This document shows positions 15,683 to 22,602 of a DNA stretch of 41,972 bases, one piece after another (positions within the stretch are counted from its first letter, which is position 1; the number at the start of each line of letters is the position of its first letter). The notes under the pieces were generated by a model. The model did no database searches and had not been told where the DNA came from. It saw only the letters and a list, made by a program, of their open reading frames with translations. Made by a program: the position numbers and the translations under genes. The DNA is from Myxococcales bacterium (GTDB lineage: Bacteria > Myxococcota_A > Polyangia > Polyangiales > Polyangiaceae). The stretch covers positions 1 through 41,972 of the forward strand of contig JANXVA010000534.1 of the NCBI GenBank assembly GCA_025351875.1, read 5' to 3'.

Positions 15683-16198
15683 ATGACGAGATCGGTCCTC
15701 ATCGCCGTCGCCTCGGCGATCCTCGCCGCGGCATGCGGTTCCTCCGACGTCGCGCCCGACGCGCGCACCGAACAGAACGCCACGACCTGCGCTCCGGTCG
15801 AGGCCGTGGCGCCGTTGCCCGCCTCGGCGCCTTCGGTGTCGTTCGCATCGGACGTGCTCCCCATCCTCGTCACGAGCTGCGGGTTCGGTGCGTGTCATGG
15901 CGCCGTCCGTGGCAGCAACGTCTTCCTCGGCGCGAAGGACAGCGCGAACGATGCCAAGGCGGTCCGCGCTCGGCTCGTCGACATACCTTCCAAGCAGAGC
16001 GCTTCGACACCCTATGTGACGCCGGCGAATCCGGCGCGCAGCTACCTGTATCTGAAGCTGACGGGAGACCTCTGCGGTCTCGAGGACTGCGCGGGCGGGT
16101 CCTGCGGTCAGACCATGCCGCGCGGCGGTGACAAGCTCGACGCGGCGTCGCTCGACACGGTGCGCACCTGGATCCTCCAGGGCGCAACCGATTCCTGA
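15683..16198 (+). CDS. CX4CH cytochrome-c-like lipoprotein
   Basis: 171 residues. Lipobox LAAAC-GS. The haem-binding-type motif is C66-GFGA-C71-H72, with four rather than two residues between the Cys. A distal Met candidate lies in CGQTMPRGG. The C-terminal half follows the pattern PANPARSYLYLKLTGDLCGLEDCAGGSC and LDTVRTWILQGA, which is shared closely with the protein at 20568-21065. Proteins of this pattern are common in myxobacteria and planctomycetes and are often called cytochrome c family, but haem attachment through CX4CH is not established here. Probably periplasmic side of the outer membrane. Confidence 0.7.
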   Translation: MTRSVLIAVASAILAAACGSSDVAPDARTEQNATTCAPVEAVAPLPASAPSVSFASDVLPILVTSCGFGACHGAVRGSNVFLGAKDSANDAKAVRARLVDIPSKQSASTPYVTPANPARSYLYLKLTGDLCGLEDCAGGSCGQTMPRGGDKLDAASLDTVRTWILQGATDS

Positions 16199-16207
16199 GT
16201 CACGCGA

Positions 16208-16609
16208 TCAGGCGTCGGTCCAGATCTCGCCCGTCGCGCCGTCGATGGTGATGACGGCGCCGCGCTCGAGCACGATGTCGGCATTCTCTTCGCCGTCGGT
16301 CGAGTCGCGCCAGATCGTGAGCGAGTCCTTCGCGTAATCGACGCGCATCGGCGGGCAGCTGGCGATACAGGGCTTGCCGAGGCTGCGTGCGACGATCGCG
16401 GCGTCCCCGGTGATCCCACCGCGCGTGGTGACGATACCGGCGGCGGCGCGCATCCCCGGCACGTCGTCGGAGGTCGTCTCGATGCGGACGAGGATGACCG
16501 ACGTGCCCTTCGCCGCCATGGCGACTGCGTCCTCCGAACGGAACACGATCGCGCCCGTCGCCGTGCCAGGGCTTGCGCCGAGTCCCTTCGCGAGCAGCTG
16601 TCGTCCCAT
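16208..16609 (-). CDS. Stand-alone PEP-utilising swivelling domain with His replaced by Asp
   Basis: 133 residues. ATG 16609 is chosen because GGAGG lies eight bases upstream; another ATG at 16615 is too close to it. The sequence follows the phosphohistidine swivelling domain of pyruvate phosphate dikinase: GLGASPGTATGAIVF, then VILVRIETTSDDVPGMRAAAGIVTTRGG, then ITGDAAIVARSLGKPC. The catalytic His of the family (in T-S/G-H-AA) is D69 here. The rest of PPDK (ATP-grasp and PEP barrel) is absent. The Asp rules out normal phosphohistidine transfer, so a binding or regulatory role is more likely. It starts two bases after the stop of the Asp-tailed protein, so the two genes are tightly linked. 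Confidence 0.75.
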   Translation of the reverse strand: MGRQLLAKGLGASPGTATGAIVFRSEDAVAMAAKGTSVILVRIETTSDDVPGMRAAAGIVTTRGGITGDAAIVARSLGKPCIASCPPMRVDYAKDSLTIWRDSTDGEENADIVLERGAVITIDGATGEIWTDA

Positions 16610-16611
16610 GG

Positions 16612-17547
16612 TCATTTCCTCCCCGAGCCTCGCTTGTCGTCGTCCGCGTCGTCCGCGTCCGCGTCGTCGCCGTCGTCCGCGTCGTCCGCGTCCGCGTCGT
16701 CCGCGTCCGCGTCGTCGTCGTCCTCGTCGTCCGCGTCGTCGTCGTCGTCGTCCGCGTCGTCCTCGTCCTCGTCCACGCTGTCGGAGGTGTCGACGGTGGT
16801 CTGCGCCCGGAGCTCGGTGAGCAGGCAGCCACACTTGCACTTCTTCGGGACGGTCCGCTTGAAGTAGACGCGCTCACAACGCGTGCACACGCGCGCGTCG
16901 GGCTCGTACGAGATCGTCTTGCCGGTGACCGCGTCCTTCTTGCCGACGACCTGCAGCGGCTCGAGGTCGACCATCATTCCCGCGTGCGGGTTCGCGCTCG
17001 GGAGTCCCTCGAGCACGCGGTCCGGAATGTCGACGACCTTGGGGATGCGGTCGAGCGCCTCCTTCACCAGCCAGCCGACGGCCTCCGCGTGGGCGTTGAG
17101 GGGTACCTTGAACGTCCACGCCGAGCCTGACTCGTCCTTGCCGGTGACGACGACCGCGAGGTTGCCCGACTCGAAGGTGATCTGCGAGACGGCCGACCAC
17201 GCCATGCGTCGGACCTCCCCTCGCTCCATCGCGATTCCCGGGTCGCCGACACGGAGCGGCATCTCGCTGCTCGTGCCGAGCCAGATCGTCGCTCCCGTGA
17301 GCACTGCCCCGCCCGCGATGAGGTACGCCGGGATCGGCTTCAGCTTCTCGTCCGCGTCGAACGCGTGACCGTAGGTGTACCCCCAGGTGCCGGCGCCGAG
17401 GGTCGTGGCGCCGAGGCCACCGAGGATGCGAACGAGCCACGCGTTGTGCGAGCTCTGCGCGATGAACCTCCGCTCCGTGCGGCGGGCGCGCTTCTTCTTC
17501 GCGTCCTTCTTGGACGGCTTCTTCTCGGCCTCTTGTTCCTGATCCAT
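16612..17547 (-). CDS. Membrane protein with zinc-ribbon-like Cys and long Asp-rich tail
   Basis: 311 residues. A Lys/Arg-rich start (KKPSKKDAKKKRARRTERR) precedes two hydrophobic segments (WLVRILGGLGATTLGAGTWGYTYG, about 37-60, and IPAYLIAGGAVLTGATIWLG, about 72-91). A middle domain (95-215) is unrecognised; it has PH-like alternation. Four to five Cys (CTRC...KKCKCGC) near 218-241 look like a zinc ribbon. Residues about 252-305 are nearly all Asp with Ala and Glu, encoded by GTC/GTCC microsatellite-like DNA. Opposite charge at the two ends suggests ionic self-association or metal binding, inferred. Overlaps neither ruvA nor the swivelling-domain gene beyond coupling. Confidence 0.72.
   Translation of the reverse strand: MDQEQEAEKKPSKKDAKKKRARRTERRFIAQSSHNAWLVRILGGLGATTLGAGTWGYTYGHAFDADEKLKPIPAYLIAGGAVLTGATIWLGTSSEMPLRVGDPGIAMERGEVRRMAWSAVSQITFESGNLAVVVTGKDESGSAWTFKVPLNAHAEAVGWLVKEALDRIPKVVDIPDRVLEGLPSANPHAGMMVDLEPLQVVGKKDAVTGKTISYEPDARVCTRCERVYFKRTVPKKCKCGCLLTELRAQTTVDTSDSVDEDEDDADDDDDDADDEDDDDADADDADADDADDGDDADADDADDDKRGSGRK
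16635..16776 (-). repeat. Trinucleotide (GAC) low-complexity tract encoding the Asp tail
   Basis: On the plus strand the tract reads as GTC repeats interrupted by GTCC and CGC, about 140 bases. It is wholly coding (Asp, Ala). Slippage could change its length in steps of three. Confidence 0.8.
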
Positions 17548-17556
17548 GAGGCCCCG

Positions 17557-17562
17557 GTTCTA
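17557..17562 (-). promoter_or_regulatory. Weak -10-like hexamer before the Asp-tailed gene
   Basis: TAGAAC nine bases before ATG 17547; the last base departs from TAnnnT, and the gene may instead be read from the ruvA transcript 48 bases upstream. Confidence 0.25.
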
Positions 17563-17595
17563 GCGCGAAACCCCCGACAAGTCTGCGCCTCCCCG

Positions 17596-18222
17596 CTACT
17601 TCGACAGAACGGCGAGCGCTTCTTTGAGCAGCTCGGGCAGCGGCGTCTCCCCCAGCTTCGCGCTCAGCTGCTCGACAGCCCGGTCCGCCTCGGCCTGCCG
17701 GTACCCCATGTTCACGAGGGCGCGTGCGAGGAGCTCGCCCGTCGACGAAGCTGCCCCTGCGCTGCTCGGCACGGCATTCGGGCCCGCGGCGGCGCCGCGG
17801 GGCCCGGCGGCCTGGAGGATCGGGACCTTGTCCTTCAGCTCGAGGAGCAGACGCTCGGCGGTCTTCTTGCCGATCCCCGTGATGCTGGTCAGCTTGCCCA
17901 GCTCCTTGCGGGCGATGGCCTGTCCAAGGTCGTGCGCCGGGAGGGCGCTCAGCACGGCGATGGCCATCTTCGGACCGACGCTGCTCACGCCGATCAGCGT
18001 GCGGAATGCGACTCGATCGCCCTCTGTCGCGAAGCCGAACAGGGAGAACACGTCCTCCCGGACGTGCGTGTGGACGAAGAGCGTGGAGCGCCCTTCGGCG
18101 TCGACGTTCGCCCGCCCGATGGTTCCGAGGGGGACCACGAGCTCGTAGCCGACGCCGTTCACGTCGACGACGACGTTGCCGTCATCCTCCTGCGTCACGT
18201 GTCCGGTGAGCCGGCCGATCAT
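17596..18222 (-). CDS. ruvA: Holliday junction branch migration protein RuvA
   Basis: 208 residues, typical RuvA length. N-terminal OB-fold (MIGRLTGHV...VVVDVNGVGYELVVPLGT) followed by helix-hairpin-helix motifs (LIGVSSVGPKMAIAVLS, LTSITGIGKKTAERLLLELKDK) that bind four-way junctions. The C-terminal domain III (RQAEADRAVEQL) would contact RuvB. A Pro/Ala-rich linker of about 30 residues joins them. ruvB and ruvC are not in the window. Start ATG 18222 has a -10 TAGAGT six bases upstream and no Shine-Dalgarno site. Confidence 0.97.
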   Translation of the reverse strand: MIGRLTGHVTQEDDGNVVVDVNGVGYELVVPLGTIGRANVDAEGRSTLFVHTHVREDVFSLFGFATEGDRVAFRTLIGVSSVGPKMAIAVLSALPAHDLGQAIARKELGKLTSITGIGKKTAERLLLELKDKVPILQAAGPRGAAAGPNAVPSSAGAASSTGELLARALVNMGYRQAEADRAVEQLSAKLGETPLPELLKEALAVLSK

Positions 18223-18228
18223 CCGCGC

Positions 18229-18234
18229 ACTCTA
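18229..18234 (-). promoter_or_regulatory. Putative -10 hexamer for ruvA (leaderless)
   Basis: TAGAGT ends six bases before ATG 18222 on the minus strand, with no Shine-Dalgarno site between them. Confidence 0.5.
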
Positions 18235-18287
18235 GCCGACCTTCGGGAGGCTGTGTCGTGCGCGCTGCACACGCTCCTGGCCGACCC

Positions 18288-20036
18288 TCACGCCGCGACG
18301 AACTGCTTCTCGACCAGCCGCTTGTAGAGGCCTTCTTCGGCGAGTAACGAGCGGTGGTTGCCCTGCTGGACGATCTTGCCGTGGTCGAGCACGACGACGC
18401 GATCCGCATCCACGACCGTGGAGAGGCGGTGCGCGATCACGAGGGTGGTGCGGCCCTTCATGAGGCGATCGAGCGCGTCCTGGACGAGGTGCTCGCTCTC
18501 GGCGTCGAGCGCGCTCGTCGCCTCGTCGAGGACGAGGATGCGTGGGTCCTTCAGCACCGCGCGCGCGATGGCGATGCGCTGCTTCTGCCCGCCCGAGAGC
18601 TGCACGCCGCGCTCGCCGACCTTGGTGGCGAAGCCCTCGGGAAAGCCCGTCACGAAGTCGAACGCGTTCGCGGTCCTCGCTGCCTGCTCGACCTCGGCGT
18701 CGGTCGCCTCGGGACGCGCGTAGCGAATGTTGTCGGCGATCGACCGCGAGAAGAGCAGCGGCTCCTGCGCGACCGCACCGACCTGCTGGCGAAGCCAGTT
18801 CGGGTCGAGCTCCTTCAGATCGCGACCGTCGAGGAGGACTCGCCCCGACTCGGGATCGTAGAGGCGCGCGAGGAGCGCGGCGATCGTCGACTTGCCGGAT
18901 CCCGACGAGCCGACCAGGGCGACGACCTCGCCCGGGCTGAGCGCGAGGGTCACGTGCGAGAGGACCTGCGCTTCGGGCCGCGCCGGATAGCGGAACGAGA
19001 CGTCCTCGAACGTGACTGCGCCGCGGGCGATCTCCGGGCGCACTTCCGTCGACGTCATCGGCGAGAGACGGTCGAGCAGCTCGAAGATGCGCGCGCCCGC
19101 TCCGCTCGCCTTCATGAAGTCGGCCCAGACGTCACTCACGGCGGCGAGCGAGAACGCCACCACGAGCGTGTAGACGAAGAACGAGGTCAGCTGCCCTACG
19201 CTCATCGCGCCGTCGAGGACGAGGTGCCCGCCATACCAGAGGACCGCCGCGGCCGCGGTGAAGGCCCCGAGCGACGCCGCGCCGACGAACACGCCTCCGG
19301 TGATCGCGCGCACCCGCGCGAGCTTGAACGAGCGCTCCACGGCGCGCCCGTAGCGTGCGACCTCCGCCTCCTCCGCCGCGAAGGAGCGGACCGTTCGCAT
19401 TCCGCCGATCGTCTCCTCGGCGACCTCGCTCGCGCCTGCGAGGGCATCCTGGACTTCGCGCGAGAGCGTGCGCACGCGACGACCGTAGAGAACGGCTCCG
19501 ACGGCGACCGGCGGTACGACGAGGAGCATGACCGCGGCCAGCTTCGGCGACGTCCATACGAGCGCACCGACGCCGCCGACGACCGTGACGGCATTGCGGA
19601 GCGCCATCGACACGTTCACGCTCACCGTGTTCTGCAACACGGTCGTGTCGCTCGCGAGGCGGCTCGTGAGCTCGCCCGTCGTTCGCGAGTCGAAGAAGGC
19701 GATCTCCTGTCGGAGGATGGCGCGATACACGTCCTCGCGCAGACGCGAGACGATGCGCTCGCCGGCCACGGTGAAGAGGATGAATCGCATCGACCCGGCG
19801 GCGGCCTGAATCGCAAGAACGACGACCATGGCCAGGGCCGCCCGGTCGACCACCGACGGATCCCGGCGGCCCAGGGCCTCGTCGAGGATGAATCGGAGGG
19901 CCTGCGGGAAGGCCAGCGTCGTTGCGCTACCGATGGCCAAGCACACGCAACCTAGCGCGATGTTTCTCCATTCCGTCCTTGCAAGGCCAAGAAGGCGCCT
20001 CAGGGCGGAGCCTTCGGACGGGCGGGAGGCCGGCAT
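18288..20036 (-). CDS. ABC exporter, MsbA/LmrA-type (membrane and ATPase domains fused)
   Basis: 582 residues, the same size as E. coli MsbA. ATG 20036 is favoured because a -10 TAACAT lies seven bases upstream, and MPASRPSE precedes the first helix. Membrane domain about 25-320 with six helices and the FDSRTTGELTSRL coupling segment. ATPase domain: Walker A GSSGSGKST, Q-loop VAQEPLLFS, signature LSGGQKQR, Walker B RILVLDEATSALD, H-loop VIAHRLS. A homodimer would flip or export lipid, lipid A or hydrophobic compounds; the substrate cannot be read. No lipid A genes are adjacent. Confidence 0.93.
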   Translation of the reverse strand: MPASRPSEGSALRRLLGLARTEWRNIALGCVCLAIGSATTLAFPQALRFILDEALGRRDPSVVDRAALAMVVVLAIQAAAGSMRFILFTVAGERIVSRLREDVYRAILRQEIAFFDSRTTGELTSRLASDTTVLQNTVSVNVSMALRNAVTVVGGVGALVWTSPKLAAVMLLVVPPVAVGAVLYGRRVRTLSREVQDALAGASEVAEETIGGMRTVRSFAAEEAEVARYGRAVERSFKLARVRAITGGVFVGAASLGAFTAAAAVLWYGGHLVLDGAMSVGQLTSFFVYTLVVAFSLAAVSDVWADFMKASGAGARIFELLDRLSPMTSTEVRPEIARGAVTFEDVSFRYPARPEAQVLSHVTLALSPGEVVALVGSSGSGKSTIAALLARLYDPESGRVLLDGRDLKELDPNWLRQQVGAVAQEPLLFSRSIADNIRYARPEATDAEVEQAARTANAFDFVTGFPEGFATKVGERGVQLSGGQKQRIAIARAVLKDPRILVLDEATSALDAESEHLVQDALDRLMKGRTTLVIAHRLSTVVDADRVVVLDHGKIVQQGNHRSLLAEEGLYKRLVEKQFVAA

Positions 20037-20043
20037 TCGCCCG

Positions 20044-20049
20044 ATGTTA
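20044..20049 (-). promoter_or_regulatory. Putative -10 hexamer for the ABC exporter (leaderless)
   Basis: TAACAT on the minus strand ends seven bases before ATG 20036, with no Shine-Dalgarno site. Confidence 0.5.
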
Positions 20050-20173
20050 GCCCTTTGCCTGCGCAGGCGCTCAGCGCGCTCGGCAAACGCGACATCCCGG
20101 TGTAAGAAGGTCAGCCTCAACAAAGGCGCGGCGCGCGGAGCGTGCTGCATCGAACGAACATCGGAGAATCATC

Positions 20174-20473
20174 ATGAAGTCTTCCCTCATCCTCGCTGCC
20201 GCGCTCCTCGTCGGTTCTGTCGCCTGTGGCGGCGCGCCCGAGCCCCCGAAGGCCCCCGACACCACGTCGGCGACGCCCGAGGCCCCCAAGGCCCCCGAGG
20301 CCCCCGCGGCTCCGGCGACGCCCGAGCCCCCCAAGGCTGACCCGCCGGCGACGCCCGCGCCCATGGCGGACAAGCCCGCGGACAAGCCGGCCGACACGAC
20401 GACCACGACGACCACGACGACCACGACGAAGAAGAAGCCGGTCGCGCCCGCGAAGGCCCCCGCGAAGAAGTGA
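20174..20473 (+). CDS. Pro/Ala/Lys-rich lipoprotein with poly-Thr tract
   Basis: 99 residues, GGAGA before ATG 20174. Lipobox VGSVAC-GG, then low-complexity PEAPKAPEAPAAPATPEPPKA repeats, then DKPADKPAD, then 11 consecutive Thr (20396-20428) encoded by a nine-base period ACGACGACC, and a Lys-rich end. It resembles a flexible spacer lipoprotein that may reach the peptidoglycan, in the way Pro/Lys-rich lipoproteins do; this is inferred from composition. No folded domain seen. Confidence 0.75.
   Translation: MKSSLILAAALLVGSVACGGAPEPPKAPDTTSATPEAPKAPEAPAAPATPEPPKADPPATPAPMADKPADKPADTTTTTTTTTTTKKKPVAPAKAPAKK
20396..20428 (+). repeat. Nine-base tandem repeat coding for poly-Thr
   Basis: ACG ACG ACC units, about 3.7 copies. 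In-frame slippage would change the Thr count in steps of three. Confidence 0.85.
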
Positions 20474-20478
20474 AGTCC

Positions 20479-20521
20479 GCTGCGTGAGCAGCGAATCGGT
20501 TCGGCGTCGCGCGTGAGCGCG
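20479..20521. repeat. Two short GTGA-loop hairpins after the lipoprotein gene
   Basis: GCTGC-GTGA-GCAGC at 20479-20492 and CGCGC-GTGA-GCGCG at 20508-20521 share the loop GTGA. They lie between two convergent genes. They may end both transcripts but lack T-runs. Confidence 0.35.
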
Positions 20522-20567
20522 GCGTCGAGCCTGTGCTTCGCGCCGAAGATCCGTCGCTGACTCCCCG

Positions 20568-21065
20568 TCAGTCGTTCTTCGCGCCCTGCGCGATCCAGCG
20601 GCGGACCGTGTCGCGTGTCGAAATGTCGAGGACCCCCTCGTTCTTCGGCATCGACTCCTGGCAGGAGCCGCCCGTGCACCGCGCATCGAGCGCGCACTGG
20701 CTGCCGTCCATCTTCCGCATCAAGTAGCTCTCGCGCGGATTGCCGGCGGTGACGAACGGCATCGTCGCGAGCTCGTCGCCCTTCACGCCGACGAGCGCGG
20801 CAATGACGCGCGGCGCATCCTTCCCGAGGAACACGCCGTTCGCGGTGCCGATCGTCGACCCGTGACACGTCGAGAACGCGCACGATTGACCGAAGATCGG
20901 CAGGACGTCCTTCGAGAAGGACACCGCGGGCGTCATGGCATCGAAGCCCGCCGGCGGTGCGTAGTCGTCACACGACGACCCGTTCCCGCTCTCGCCGGGA
21001 CAGGCCGTCAGTGCGGCGATGAACAGTACGCACGCGAATGATGCGACGGGAAGAGCAGAACCCAT
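20568..21065 (-). CDS. CX4CH cytochrome-c-like lipoprotein, paralogue of 15683-16198
   Basis: 165 residues, lipobox AALTAC-PG. Same layout as the other one: VSFSKDVLPIFGQSC-AFST-CHG (C62, C67, H68), then TAGNPRESYLMRKMDGSQCALDARCTGGSC, SMPKNEGVLD and TRDTVRRWIAQGA. In the other gene the segments are VSFASDVLPILVTSC, NPARSYLYLKLTGDLC, TMPRGGDKLD and LDTVRTWILQGA. The gene follows the DUF2330 gene at 18 bases and probably belongs to that operon. Haem binding by CX4CH is unproven. Confidence 0.72.
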   Translation of the reverse strand: MGSALPVASFACVLFIAALTACPGESGNGSSCDDYAPPAGFDAMTPAVSFSKDVLPIFGQSCAFSTCHGSTIGTANGVFLGKDAPRVIAALVGVKGDELATMPFVTAGNPRESYLMRKMDGSQCALDARCTGGSCQESMPKNEGVLDISTRDTVRRWIAQGAKND

Positions 21066-21083
21066 CGCGCCTTCCTAGCACTC

Positions 21084-22559
21084 TCAGGCGTTGCGACGAC
21101 GACGTGACCGCGCGATCGCCATCGCGAGGTAGCCGAGGCCTGCGCCGATCCAGACGGGAGAGGCGTCACCACCGGCGCCGGTCGAGCACGAGAACGACTC
21201 GCCGGCGTTGCCGTTGCTGCGCGCGGTAGCGTCGCTCCGCGGCTCGGTGCCGACCTGGGTGCAGCCGTCCGTCGAGTAGACGGGGCACTGCGGCTCGTTG
21301 ATCTCGGCCGTGAGCTGGCGCACGTTCGACAGGACGGTCTGGTCCGCCGAGGCCGTCATGACGAGATCGGCGTCGAGTGACGCGTGCGCGAGGTCGGCGC
21401 GCATGCGCGTCACGCGCGAGCTCGCGGTCGGGATGCCGTAGAAGAGCGCCTTGAGGTCCTCGGCTCGAACCTGCACGGCCGTCTTCACGACGGTGCCCTG
21501 CGCGTCGACCACGGGGTCGTAGTTGATCTGCGCGGCCTGCTCCTGCGGATCGAGCTCCGGCCCTGCGTCGGCGCCGGTCGGAGGGCCGGGATAGGGATAG
21601 CCGCCGCCGTAGTAGCCGCTGTTCGTGACCGCGCTCTCGACCTGCTGGGGATAGAGGATCGTCGAGCTCTCCGTCTCCCAGCCGCGTCCTGCCGAGGCGG
21701 TGGTCTTCGCGGCGCGGAGCTCGGCGTAGTTGCTCTTGTTCTGGTTCCAGTCCCACGCGATGTCGGGGGTCGGGATGTAGAAGCCCGGGAAATTCTGCGT
21801 CTCGTAGCGGCCCTCGCCGAGGACCCACAGCGACACGCCCACCGTCGCGCCGGTGCCGGCGGCGACCATGCGGAGCGGAAGGACCGCGCTCGCGCCCGTG
21901 GTCGTCACGCGCACGGGGCGCATGTCCTGGACCAGCTTGCCGGGAATGAGCTTCAGCGCGAGAAAATCGAACTTCTCCGCGACGTACTTGTCGACGACCG
22001 GCTTCACGTCAGGCGGAACGTTGAAGCCGTTCGCCGCGAGCCACTGCTGGAGGGCGTTCGCGTCGGTGGCCTTGAGCTGCACGGTCTCGTACGGACCGAC
22101 GACCTCCTGCTTGGTGACCGTCACTCCCGGCGACGCGACGCCGGCATCGGCGGAGCCGGCCGCGCTGTCCGAGGACGCGCCGAAGCTCGAGTTGCGGTTG
22201 TTGCACGTCGGCGCAGCGGGGCAGTTGCGCGGCGGCGCGACGATGCTGGTCGTCGTGATCCCGTCGAGCGTGCGGAAGACGATGTCGGCGCTCAGGCCGA
22301 CGGTCACCGTGCCGGAGATGGGGAGGACCCACGCGAACGACGAGGGACTTCCCTGGTACTTGATCTGATCGTAGAGCGTCGACTGGTCCTTCGCGATCGT
22401 GAGGATCATCCGGTGATCGGTGACGATCGTCGGGTTCTCCGTCGGCGACGGGGGAGGAGAGAAGCAGCCTCCGCACGCGAGCGCATCACGCTCGAGCGCG
22501 TACGTGGACGTCAGCGCCGCGGATATCGCAACGGCGGCGAGGATCAGTTTGTTTCGCAT
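21084..22559 (-). CDS. DUF2330 family protein with MYXO-CTERM-like tail (second copy)
   Basis: 491 residues. Signal peptide, then CGGCFSPPPSPTENPTIVTDHRMILTIAK, the DUF2330 start, and the QIKYQGSPSSFAWVLPISG segment. A Pro/Asn/Cys-rich insert (CPAAPTCNNRNSS) follows. The tail has a Cys (SFSCSTGAGG), a hydrophobic helix (WIGAGLGYLAMAIA) and RSRRRRN, the tripartite pattern of MYXO-CTERM proteins, which are processed and anchored at the surface in myxobacteria. The role of DUF2330 is not known. Very similar to the gene upstream, so it arose by tandem duplication. Downstream is the CX4CH lipoprotein. Confidence 0.9.
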   Translation of the reverse strand: MRNKLILAAVAISAALTSTYALERDALACGGCFSPPPSPTENPTIVTDHRMILTIAKDQSTLYDQIKYQGSPSSFAWVLPISGTVTVGLSADIVFRTLDGITTTSIVAPPRNCPAAPTCNNRNSSFGASSDSAAGSADAGVASPGVTVTKQEVVGPYETVQLKATDANALQQWLAANGFNVPPDVKPVVDKYVAEKFDFLALKLIPGKLVQDMRPVRVTTTGASAVLPLRMVAAGTGATVGVSLWVLGEGRYETQNFPGFYIPTPDIAWDWNQNKSNYAELRAAKTTASAGRGWETESSTILYPQQVESAVTNSGYYGGGYPYPGPPTGADAGPELDPQEQAAQINYDPVVDAQGTVVKTAVQVRAEDLKALFYGIPTASSRVTRMRADLAHASLDADLVMTASADQTVLSNVRQLTAEINEPQCPVYSTDGCTQVGTEPRSDATARSNGNAGESFSCSTGAGGDASPVWIGAGLGYLAMAIARSRRRRNA

Positions 22560-22602
22560 CGGGTACCTCGAAGAAGGAGAAGAAAAAGGGACGTGAACGG
22601 TT

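Noticed and set aside
18354..19955. A 533-codon open frame on the plus strand
   Set aside because: It is antisense to the ABC exporter, charged and of low complexity, a common shadow in GC-rich DNA.
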